From: Mesostigma viride
Lineage: Eukaryota; Streptophyta; Mesostigmatophyceae; Mesostigmatales; Mesostigmataceae
Assembly (NCBI GenBank): GCA_009746045.1
Contig: RPFO01000127.1
Coordinates: 1,366,538 to 1,430,537, forward strand
Reading direction: 5' to 3'
DNA: 64,000 nucleotides
The notes below the pieces were generated by a model, which worked only from the letters and a program-made list of their open reading frames with translations, made no database searches and was not told the DNA's origin. Below, piece after piece: positions 23,801-35,800 of this stretch; position 1 is the stretch's first letter; every line of letters starts with the position of its first letter. The translations under genes and the position numbers were made by a program.

Positions 23801-26800
23801 TGGAGGAGGCCTACAAGATGCGCAACCTGCTGGAAGGGTTTGACGAGAAGGCCAAGTGCAACACGAGTTCCGAGCTGCGGCCGCCAGCCATTCAGGGGCT
23901 GGGCCAGTCGATGGTCACCGACCAGGTCACATCCATCTCCGAATTCGCTGCGATCGAGGAGGGCACGCGCGCGTCCATCGAGCAGAGGACGATGGCCTAT
24001 CCGCTGAGGTGCGGTCATTGTAACCATGGACAGTCACTGGTACCATGACCCGTCAATGCAGCCATGACTGGTCACTACAACAATGAGAGGTCCATGTAGC
24101 CCTGACCCACCCACGGTCTTTTTTCCCGTGATGTAAATGTTCCATTTTTCATGTCCTCTTCCTTTCTGCGCCTCGCTAACACTCAGCCCTCATCGTTCAG
24201 CGTTGCCCTAATGCTCCGTTCCCCTCCCCCCCCCTTTTTCCTTCTCTCCCTGATCCTCCCTTGGTGTGTGCTACCAGCCAACCTTTCCTTCTTGGGGTAA
24301 GAGCGTTAGTATGAGTTTTGTATGTTTAGTTGATAAGCGAGTGCAGCATTGCCGTATGCCTTTGACATGGGCTTCTTTGTAGCACATGCAGGCGGAGATA
24401 TTGCTCTTAGGAATGCACACCCCAGGGAATGACGCCCCCCCTCCCCTTTGTATTAAATATGTGCATTGCGATCCTAGAATATCGCGTAGGTCCGTGCGTA
24501 GTACTCCTGCGCACATAGGTCTAGTGGTGAGTCATCTTCTATAGATTCAGCAATATCAGACATATTGGCACCCCTCTCCGGTAAAGAGTTTTTTCGCAGT
24601 TGGGCTGTTTCGAAACGTTAAGTGAGATGCCTTCGGATCAGGAGACTCACACAGCCGCGAAATCATGCCAAAGGTCCTATGCTCGATTCCTTGCTGGTAG
24701 CTTCTGGGCTTTCTTACTTTCTGTGTTCCGCGGAATCTCAGATTTGAGCCGCCAGCGTTTTCACGTTTGTTGCTTTCTGATCTGACGACAATGTGCATTT
24801 GTCAGCTTTGTTCCGTCGCCACCCTTTGCAACAAACGATGAATGTCTGTGCTTTATTGCTGAGCTGCCAATCCATGACATGCTGGACAGATGCCCCTCAA
24901 GGCTTGTCTGCAGGAAATAATGGTATTGGTATGTCTTATTGTTCTATCCCTTATGACCTGAATACCCACTCCTCTGAATATCCCTTATGACCTGAATACC
25001 CACTCCTCTGAATATCCCTTATGACCTGAATACCCACTCCTCTGAATATCCCTTATGACCTGAATACCCACTCCTCTGAATATCCCTTATGACCTGAATA
25101 CCCCTTTTCCTCCCTTATTCCTTTTCTAGACAGCTATGCCATGCATGTGTCACCATGCATGCTGAGCATGGCTGACTCTGTGATTGTTGTTGGGTTTCGG
25201 GCACTGCTCTGCCGCCTGCAGGGTGCGCATGCACTACGGCCGCGCCGACGTCTTTGATCGCCTGTGGATCCTCACGCGCGGGGGTGTCAACAAGCCCTCC
25301 CTCCTGCTGAACCACAGCCCGGGCGTGTTTGCAGGTGCGCGGCTGATGTCGATGGCAGCCTCCTCTTGGTCTCGTGCATGCTGTTGTGCTGTTGTTGGCG
25401 TGGCCACCCTTCGGTAGATCCCTACCTACAACTACTGCCCAAGGGAATCTTGAATCTGTGAGCATCATGCCACCATGGACACTTGCCTGTGAATGTGACA
25501 CATTATGCAGTGCGTGCACTTCCACAACGGAATGATGGCATGACATGGTGTGGTCACAGGAACCTGTCAAAGGTCATCTCAAACCAAGTGTGCTGAAGGG
25601 GCGCTGGAGGAAGACAGATTCAGAAAGCAACAAGCTACTTCCACAAGGCTAAAGTTTCCAATATATAGCCTGTGGACTCTAACTGTTAGACGTTCCTGCG
25701 GCACTTTCCCCCCCCCACACACACACACATTTTCTTGTCATTTCTAGGGAACCCTCGTCTAGCGCTCGCACATGCAACTGGAATGTCTGACATGTGCATG
25801 GGGATTCCAATCGGGGAGTCCTGGGTGCGGTGCTCGCGCTCCATGTTTCCCAAATATTTGTTAGATGTTTGCAACGCAAGGAAGCCAGCTCCTTCTGGGA
25901 TCCTTTCCCTGCACGATGCCGCAGCATGGCTTGCTCAAGCCCCATTGTGGTTGATCTCCCCGGTCTTGATTCCCTGTTTTGCTGAGGGGGGCGGCGTGAG
26001 AGGGCGCCACTAGCGTAACCTGGCTTTCATAAGTACTGGCGTTGATGGTATCCTGTGCGCCATGGTGCCCCAAAGGGGATTATTAACCTGACTGAACAAC
26101 TTTGGGTGACTATAGATGGCTCAGTTTACTTTGGTATGCTTCTTGTACACGCTAGATTTATCTAGGTGAAAGTGGCTAAAACCAGTTCGGAAGTACCGCG
26201 TAATCATGGTTGACTTCTGGCGCGGCGCTAGGGGCCTGCACTGGTAGCCGCCGTGCAGTTGCGTGCAATGCAGCGACTTGACATGAGCTAGCCATGCTGG
26301 TGAGCCTTTGATCAGTTTGCGGTGAATCCATGGCTTGCGGCCTCCGGTTTCGCCACGATTTCAGGTTCGAAATTCGTGGAGATGCAAGTAAAATAAAGCT
26401 GCATTTGCTTACACGAAAGAAAGCGTTCCCAACGATTGGTTCATAGTTCAAACTGATTGATTGTGGCCACATCCTTCCCTTGATCCTGTGGCCACGGTTT
26501 TACTTGATCCTGTGTGGTGTTGTTCATCTGTTCCATTCTGGCTGGCATCCCCCAGGCTTTAACGCGGTGTTGCGTGGTGGCCGCATCACCCACAATGAGT
26601 ATATCCAGGTATGCTGCCATGCGTGTCGTGAATGCTTGCCCCCCCCCCCCCCCCCTCCCCTCCCCCCTCCCACCTCCCCCTCCCCCTCCCACCTCCCACC
26701 TCCCCCTCCCCTCCCCCTCCCCCTCCCCCCTCCCCCTCCCCCCTCCCCCTCCCCCTCCCCCCCCCTCCCCCCTCCCCCTCCCCCTCCCCCTCCCCCTCCC

Positions 26801-29800
26801 CTCTCCCCCTCCCCCTCCCCCTCCCCTCTCCCCCCTCCCCCTCCCCCTCCCCTCCCCCTCCTCCGTGTGTGGATGTAAAGAGGGTCCTTTGCACGAGGAC
26901 ACATAGACCATCCCTTGGTGGCTCATGGCTTGGGTGGTCGGCACGCCCCTTACGCACACCCGTTATGCACGTCCCTTATGCACGCCGCACACTTCTCTTG
27001 CGGAATCAGACGTTATCATGGCCGCACCGTGCGTGGACTGGCTGCCCACATATTTTGATTTGTACAGGGTTTATAAAAGCATCGGGTCATGTACTAATAC
27101 CCTGGAACCGAGGCATTGACTGCCACACCAGTCGGTGCCCACACATGTCTTGTTCCTGTTCCTGGTGCATGCATGCAAGCGGGTTAGCCACACCACGCAG
27201 CCCGCCTGACCGGCTACCACGGTCATCAGCTCTCTCCTTGGCTTGCTCTCCTGGCTTACTGATATAAGACCAAGTTAACCCCAGTGGCCATCGATATGCA
27301 ACAAAGCCATGGGTCCCTGAGACTCTCCAAACCATGTGCTTTCTAACCCAGAGAGTCCTTTTTTTTTTTTTCCTCGGCCCGTTTCCCTGCATGTTTATAC
27401 TATTTCCCACCCTAACTACATCGCATTACCTTCCATGCCCCCGCTTTGCTTTTGCGCGGCGTGGCACAGACGCTGCACGTGTGCGGCAACTATGGGATGG
27501 GTGACGTGTGGCAGGACCAGTCAATCAAGGCAATCGGTGCGGGCATGCAGGCACGCAGCCGCGACGTGGCGCGCCTCGGCCGCCAGTTTGATGTCTTCCG
27601 AGAGATGTCATTCTACCACACCCACGTGGGCACGTATATCATCGACACGGTGCGTGGGGGCCCATGGTTGTGTACATAATACCATGGTTGTGTACACTAC
27701 TGGCACAGAGCGTGGGACATGTGCGCATACAATCGACACAATGCGGGGTCGGCGCATATCCCTTTGTTTGCATTCACAAAAGATGTGTGTGTTCACGAGG
27801 CTTAAGGGAATTAATGATAATAAAGATAAAAAATAAGGGAATACTACTATATGTCTTAGTAATTAGCGGGTTATCGCAGGATGGTTGGAGCCTCGGACGG
27901 AGGATGTGGTACCAACGTTGCTTGCATGGCTAGCGTGGGATACCGGGAAATGGTGGGGAGGTTTCCGCGCTTTCCTTTATTCTTTACCCAAAGAAAACAG
28001 CGGAAGATCAAGTTTTGCATTGTTAGTGTGTGCAAACGACATCTTTTGAATTGTTGTGAATTGTCATGAAAAAGAGGTCCATGGTGCCCTCTTTTTTCTT
28101 GACCTTGAAGTCCACCTTGCATGTCTGATGTTAGCACACGTGAACCAACAAGAGTAAACGCAATCGCCAAGCGTGTTCTCATTTTTTGCCACCCCGCCTC
28201 CTTCCCGTGGCACATGTGGTCACTCCCGTGTCCCCCCCCCCTCCCCCCCCCCCCCCCCCCCCGCCCACAGGTGGTGGTTATCTCCGTATACCTCTACCTG
28301 TTCGGCAAGCTCTACGTTGTGAGTGTTCCGACGCCAGCATGGCACCATGAAATGGTTTTCACCTTGATAACAAGTAGGCAAAATAGTAGTGGTTTGCATG
28401 CAATATGCTTGGCGAGGTGGTCCCCAATGTTCCTGGCGTGCCCGCCCCATACGATTGTGGGTTATCTACGCAAGATGTCTCGCGGAACGGCCCCGGCATT
28501 CACAATATCCCCGTCCATCATAATTTAATGCACTTGCCCACACCCTCACCTGTTGGCATGTGCTTACCCGCACGCACACCTGCTGGCATGTTCTTGCTCA
28601 ACCGTCCATGTCCGCAGGCGCTGGGCGGCATCAGCGAGGACCTGCTGCGCCACTCGCTGGTGGTGGAGGCGGTCGCCAACGGGATCTGGATGTGGTGGGC
28701 GGGCTTCCTGCCGCTGCTGCCCTACTTCATGGAGATGGGCTTGCAGAAGGGGTTCAAAGTGGTGAGCGACGCAGTCAAACTATCATGCATCTATGGTTAG
28801 CCCGCTCGTGTCGTCTCCCTTGACCTGAATGAACCAGCAATGGGGCTAGTACACAGGGTGGTCTGTCGGGATGCGTATGGTTCCGATCCTCACCGATCCT
28901 CGCAATGTCAAGCCTGCGCTAGTTGGTGTGTTGACATCATGGTCACTGCACCGTAGTAATGTGTTGTGACACGGATCCTCGCGATGTCAAGCCTGCGCTG
29001 GTTGCCTCATTGACAAGAGTAGCCCGCGGCGCGCCAGTGTTAACTTGGGGGTAGTACGGTAGGTACGAAACCGTTTGGACTGGCTCCCTGGCATGTCCTG
29101 TGCCTTGTAAAGAGTAGCGGATGCTAGCCGGCCTGTTGACACTCACAGGAGTTAGTTGTCCTGTGCCTTGTAAAGAGTAGCGGATGCTAGCCGGCCTGTT
29201 GACACTCACAGGAGTTAGTTGTCCTGTGCCTTGTAAAGAGTAGCGGATGCTAGCCGGCCTGTTGACACTCACAGCAATTAGTTGTCCTGTGCCTTGTAAA
29301 GAGTAGCGGATGCTAGCCGGCCTGTTGACACTCACAGGAGTTTGTTGTCCTGTGCCTTGTAAAGAATAGCGGATGCTAGCCGGCCTGTTGACACTCACAG
29401 CAATTAGTTGTCCTGTGCCTTGTAAAGAGTAGCGGATGCTAGCCGGCCTGTTGACACTCACAGGAGTTAGTTGTCCTGTGCCTTGTAAAGAGTAGCGGAT
29501 GCTAGCCGGCCTGTTGACACTCACAGCAATTAGTTGTCCTGTGCCTTGTAAAGAGTAGCGGATGCTAGCCGGCCTGTTGACACTCACAGGAGTTTGTTGT
29601 CCTGTGCCTTGTAAAGAATAGCGGATGCTAGCCGGCCTGTTGACACTCACAGCAGTTAGTTGTCCTGTGCCTTGTAAAGAGTAGCGGATGCTAGCCGGCC
29701 TGTTGACACTCACAGCAATTAGTTGTCCTGTGCCTTGTAAAGAGTAGCGGATGCTAGCCGGCCTGTTGACACTCACAGGAGTTAGTTGTCCTGTGCCTTG

Positions 29801-32800
29801 TAAAGAGTAGCGGATGCTAGCCGGCCTGTTGACACTCACAGGAGTTAGTTGTCCTGTGCCTTGTAAAGAGTAGCGGATGCTAGCCGGCCTGTTGACACTC
29901 ACAGCAATTAGTTGTCCTGTGCCTTGTAAAGAATAGCAGATGCTAGCCGGCCTGTTGACACTCACAGCAATTAGTTAAGTAACTGCTGGCTGGGTCTGCA
30001 GCCAGTATCGCTCCCCGCATGTCGTGCAAGTGCCCTCTGTGCCACAGTGGCACAACTCCCCCGAAATGGTAGATTGAGGAAATTACTTCGGCAACGTGCT
30101 GTAATGTTGCAGGGCGGCCTGGCTCTATGTAGCGGGTGTTGAACCACCAAACCAGTGCTTTGTGAAGCCGGCTATCGTCTATTGCACCCAAGAGTCGATT
30201 GGAATTGTGAAGTCTATCGCTCCCTAAGGTGATCATGGGTTTTGTGCCTGCGAGCTCTGAGTATGGCTGGCCCTCAAACCCACGTGATCGCTGTCCTCGA
30301 GATAGATGTTGTATCAAGAAGTTGATGGTCTTGTGAACCTACAATTAGTCCACCGGGAATGCACGCAGGGCCCGTCGCATGTCACACCTTGATGTCAGCG
30401 TGGTCAGCCACCGCACGGGGAACCTCCATCGCAGCAATGTCACCTTCCCTGACAACAGCACAGAAATAATCCATCGCAGAACAAACCTTTGGGCACTCGG
30501 GTGCTGCATATGCAGTAGTGCTACCTCATGCTGCCCAGGAAAAGGGCACCCCTAAGTATGTTCTATGTTTGTTGCTGTGTAGTCTATGTTTCAAGACGTC
30601 CTTGCTTCCTGCGTGCATACTTCATGCCAGTTACCGTGTTGTTCAACCCCACGTGGACATGGAGCCTGGATAGCATCCTGGCCTCATGTGCATTGCGATG
30701 TGGGCCCGCTGGTGTGAGCATCAGCACGGGTGCCCATGGTGGGAGCGATGTCGGTGCAAGTTGCTGGTTTGGAAGCACTCTGACCTATACAGGAGCCAGA
30801 TTGTGGCAGGAAGTGCTGACTGACCAAGGGATACTTGATACGCCAATTCTCTATTTCGTGTGCTGCTTGCCCGTCCCCCCCCCCCCCCCCCGCCCCCGCC
30901 CCCGCCAACACATGTACGACTACCACCAGGCGCTGCTGGAGGTGGGGGTGTACGTGTTCCAGCTGGCGCCCATGTACTTTGCGATCAACATGGGCACGCG
31001 GCTGCACTACTTCTACCTCACCATGGTGCACGGGGTCACCTCCAAGGTAGGGGGCTGAACTCATCTGGGTGATAGTTGGGAGGGTGCTTGAGCCTGGAGT
31101 GCACGATCAGTATCGTGATGAAGGAACTGACAGACAAGATTATCGTGTTCCAGTTGCGGGTTACTGTCCCAAATGCAGAGAGGGGAGTGTGGCTTAGGTT
31201 GGGTGGCTGTGGGGTGGGCTGGTAGGAGAACGAGGAACGCGTTCTGAATGGGGAAACCTTCGTGTGGTTGGTCCTTCTGGGGGGGTCAAGTGCCCACTGA
31301 AAGCCGGTGGCTTGTGAGGGCTGTTTTTAGGCCTGAAGCCTAAACGGGGGGGCAAGGTTTTAAGAATGGGTGGCACATGTGTATCATGCAGCAGCATGCG
31401 GTGGACACCAGGGAAGGGAACTCATACTAGTTCGATGTTACTGCTATACTAGGCCTCTCTCTCAACCAGTCGTTTTGCATGGTTTTAATGGTCGCTCGCC
31501 CATCAAGTTATTCAACCATTGTCGTCATATGTTTTTTTCCTTTCTCCTAAAGCCCGCAGTTTTTCCTCACGATCCTGACACACGCCATCCCCTGCTGTCG
31601 CCACCCACCTTGAATTGCTGCGCGTCGCCGATTGATTCCTACCGTGGGGCGTGCCACCTGGCAGCAAGTGGAGTGGCAGTCCAAACGTTCGTTCGGGATG
31701 CAGCACGTGACGTTTGTGGACAACTTCCGCATGTTCTCCCGCAGCCACTTCATCCGCGCGTGAGTGAAGTTTGCATGTGTGCTTGCTTGTGTGCATGTGC
31801 AGTGTGCACGGTCGCCGCACGCTGTAGGCAGTTTTTATCCTGAACGCTGCTAGTTCTTTGCTACCTTGTCATTGCTGGTTCTTTGCTACTTCGTCATTAC
31901 CGTTTCTTCCCTACCTTTTCATTGCTGTTTCTTCGCTGCCTTGTCATTGCTGGTTCTTTGCTGGCCATAAGCATCACTGCTTGCATGGCACCCTTGGATC
32001 TCCTGGCTCCTTTCTCGCAGCCCACTCTCTGTGTTAAGCTGTTTGTCCCTCGCATGGTGCGCCGCTCTCAACGGTCTTTTCTTCTTTCTCCTGGGTCCTT
32101 TCTGCAACAGTCTTCTCTTTCTTTTCCTGCATGGCCTCACGTTCATCTTGTACTAGTGTATGGCCATCAATAGCAGTGCCATCAAACAGCAGTGCAGTGG
32201 CATAAAGCAGCACATCGGTGCCTGGTGCAGCATCAATGCCTGTTGCTGGCTTCGGCTCTTGCACCTGTTGTACGCTCTGGTTCCGCCACGTGTCCTACCA
32301 ATTCACCCCCTTTCCCACCACACCACACCCCATCCCACCCCACCCCATCCCACCCCACCCCATCCCACCCCACCCCACCCCACCCCACCCCACCCCACCC
32401 CACCCCACCCCACCCCACCCCACCCCACCCCACCCCACCCCACCCCACCCCACTTCTGGTTCTCATCGCAACGGTGCCCAGGTTTGAGCTGCTCATGCTG
32501 CTCACTGTGTACGTCATCTTCGGCAAGTACGACCTGGGCGACTTTGGCATCGTGACGTTCGCCATCTGGTTCCTCGTGTTCACCTGGCTGATGGGGCCGT
32601 TCATCCTCAACCCGGGCGGGCTCGAGTGGCGCATGTGAGTATCTGTTAAATACAGCAGCTAGTTCAGATACCATCACTGCACACTACGTAGTTGTGTCAA
32701 GAGAACCTTATACTTCTTACCGTCTGTAACATGAAGAGGCCAGAGCATCATGGATCACCGTTGTGGGTGTTGTGGCAGATGCAGCGAGGTTATGTTATAA

Positions 32801-35800
32801 CTTGACAGAGCAGGGCACGACACTTTGCCCCCATGGTATGTCTGCCGTGCAGGATGGTGGGCAAAAGTGATCGGCCACACCGGATCAAGGCAGACGTTCG
32901 GGAGGAAGCCGATTGCAACTGACTAACCTGCTGCTTGTTTATGTATGGCGATGGCTGTTTGGTGCGGTGAATTTGAGTAGGCAAGTTCGAGAAAGGCAAC
33001 AGGCATGTAAGGAATAAGGATAGCATCAAACATCGTAGTAGCTCTATATGGGGCGACACTGCTCATATTTTCTTCCCACCTCTGGGCACGCACTGTGTTG
33101 GGCGCGCAGGATCACGACCAACTTTGATGACTTCCTTACGTGGATCTTTAAGCGGGGCGGCCCGGGCGTGTCACCGGCCAGCAGCTGGGAGTCATGGTGG
33201 GAGGAGGAGCAGGTAGGCAACGCTGCGCACCCGCGATGGGGCAGGTAGGCAAACGTGCGCACCCGCGATGGGGCAGGTAGGCAAACGTGCGCGCCCACGA
33301 TGGAGCAGGTAGGCAAACGTGCGCACTCGCGATGGGGCAGGCTGGCAGCGCTGCAAACGGTGGCCCCAGCGTGGCTCTACCAATGCCTGCAAGGCCATGG
33401 TGTTAACTCTGGCGGTAGACGGGGTTCACAGCTGTGGGCGCTTGCGGGCGGCAGATGGCAGGCTAACAGTTCTCAGTGTGTTCAGCATTGGACATTTCTT
33501 TTTTTCCCGTATAACCTCTTTGCAACAAGAAACTCAAGTTTACTAAGTCAGATCTTATGTGGGCCAACAACCGTGCTCTGTGTGGTCTACAAGCGCATGC
33601 TTCTATAGTGATTTGTAACCAGTTACTCTCGAAATGCTTGCCATACCCTGCGGATGCACCCACTGCAGCACAGAGAGCGACTTCTTGCTCCTCTATTTGT
33701 TTGTTTGTTTGTTCGGTCGGTCGCTCGCTCGCTCGCTCGCTCGGCTGGCCGGCCGGCCGGTCGGTCGGTCGGTCGGTCTTTGTTTGTTTGTTTGTTTGTT
33801 TGTTTGTTTGTTTGTTTGTTTGTTTGTTTGTTTGTTTGTTTGTTTGTTTGTTTGTTTGTTTGTTTGTTTGTTTGTTTGTTTGTTTGTTTGTTTGTTTGTT
33901 TGTTTGTTTGTTTGTTTGTTTGTTTGTTTGTTTGTTTGTTTGTTTGTTTGTTTGTTTGTTTGTTTGTTTGTTTGTTTGTTTGTTTGTTTGTTTGTTTGTT
34001 TGTTTGTTTGTTTGTTTGTTTGTTTGTTTGTTTGTTAACAATTGCCTGGACCTTTCTCTTCCTTTTTTCTTTCCTCGGCCCATATTTATATATATCACTC
34101 TTATCATTTTTGCCAGGTTATGTTTTGTTATCTTGCCAACACGCTGCTTCTCCTCGCGCCCTGCCGAACCTCCCTGCGGCTAAGATTCTCTGCCCATTCT
34201 GCCACCGTTGATGCCCACAAACCACGGTGGCCATTCACGACGACTACCAAACACACACACAGACAAACAATCGCGCAACAACACTCCAAAAGTCCTAAAC
34301 CGGTGGCAAAATGACGTCATGCACTTATTGCGCAAGAACTCAGGCACTTATAATGTGCCTTTGCCTCCACCTATTTCTCCCCCTCCCTCCCCCCCTCACT
34401 CACTCCACCCTTCCCCCAACCCCAACCCCACCCCCCCACCTCCACCCCCCCACCTCCACGCCCACACCCACCCACACGCCCACGCCCACCCACCCACCCG
34501 CTTGGAGCAGGCCCCGCTGAACTCGACGGGCTTCCTGGGCCGCCTGGTGGAGATGGCCTTTCAGCTGCGCTTCTTCGTCTTCCAGTATGGCATCGCCTAC
34601 ACGCTCTCCTTCTCACGCGCGTCACTCACGGTACGAACGTGCCACACAGCGACATGGTTGTGTCATACATATTATGCAATTGTACACTCTGCGCTGCTTC
34701 CATCGCTGCTCCACCATGCTCCTTCGTGACCGTGTGCCGCGCACGGTATGAGTGTGCCGCACGGGGACTTGTTCATCTATTGGTACGGAGACGGTGGGTA
34801 CTGCAACGCACACTTATGGTGCTTGTCGTTGCTCGTCGTAGAGGACAGCATTTTGCTTCGCAAAAATACAAGTGGTGCTGCGTACAACAGAAGGCCGATG
34901 CACACATGTTCACTGCTCCCGGTAGGTATGTTATAGATAGTGGCACAACTGGAAGCAAGCATTGGCACATTCGATAGGTGCCTTTGAGCACAACAAGGAG
35001 CCATGTCACCATTATATCCTTATGAGTTACTAGAGCAGAGTTTATAAAGGCAAAATATTGGGGGGCGGGGGGGGGGGGGGAGAAACAAACAACCCCCCCA
35101 AAGAAAAGGGACCATGGGACCACCGGCTGGTAGCATTCCCATACTGCCTCACTGGGGTGTTCAACCAGCATTTTGTTGATGTAGCCAAGTTAAATAGGAC
35201 ATACAGGGTTGGACACGCACACACATGCACGCACAAGCGTGAGAGGGCATGGGGAGTGTCCATCGCGTGCACAGGTAGCCTCACACTTTGCCTCTCAAGC
35301 GGCCACCTGTTGTGTCTTCCTGTGCCCCCCACCCCCCTCCCTGCAGATGTACGCCGCGTCCTGGGTCTTCGTCGCGTTCCTGGTGTTTGTGCTCGGGGTA
35401 CGTGCGAGCGTGTGCTGGGAGTGTCTCGCCTACTGTAGATGGAAGCATGAGGTGTCAGGTGTCAGGTGTCAGGTGTCAGGTGTCAGGTGTCAGGTGCCAG
35501 GTGCCAGGTGCCAGGTGTCAGGGTCAGGTGTCAGGTGTCAGGTGCCAGGTGTCAGGTGTCAGCCGTGAGCCGTGAGCCGTGAGCCGTAAGCCGTGAGCCG
35601 TGAGCCGTGAGCCGTGAGCCGTGGGCCGTGAGGTTTGGGGTGTGAGGCCTGAGGCCTGAGGCCCGAGGCCCGAGGCCCGAGGCCTGAGGCCTGACGCCCG
35701 AGGCCCGAGGCCTGAGGCGTGAGGCCCGAGGCCTTAGGCCTGAGGCGTGCATGGGGGTGGCTTGTGCACCTGTGGGCGTGCCTTCCACGCTTTGATGGAC

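Noticed and set aside
24500..24700. tRNA-derived SINE promoter in the 323-bp repeat (A-box-like ggtctagtggt)
   Set aside because: The only B-box-like sequence (about 24685) is roughly 160 nt away, too far for a type 2 promoter, and no cloverleaf can be drawn.
26441..26959. Pro-rich and Gly/Arg-rich open frames at the C-rich tract
   Set aside because: They are pure low-complexity translations of the (CCCCCT)n repeat in intron 22.
29094..29975. Regularly spaced 63-bp repeats resembling a CRISPR array
   Set aside because: Units are contiguous with no unique spacers, and the locus is a eukaryotic intron; it is a minisatellite.
33463..34211. FVCL and TNKQ repeat proteins
   Set aside because: They are translations of the (TTTG)n array within intron 29.
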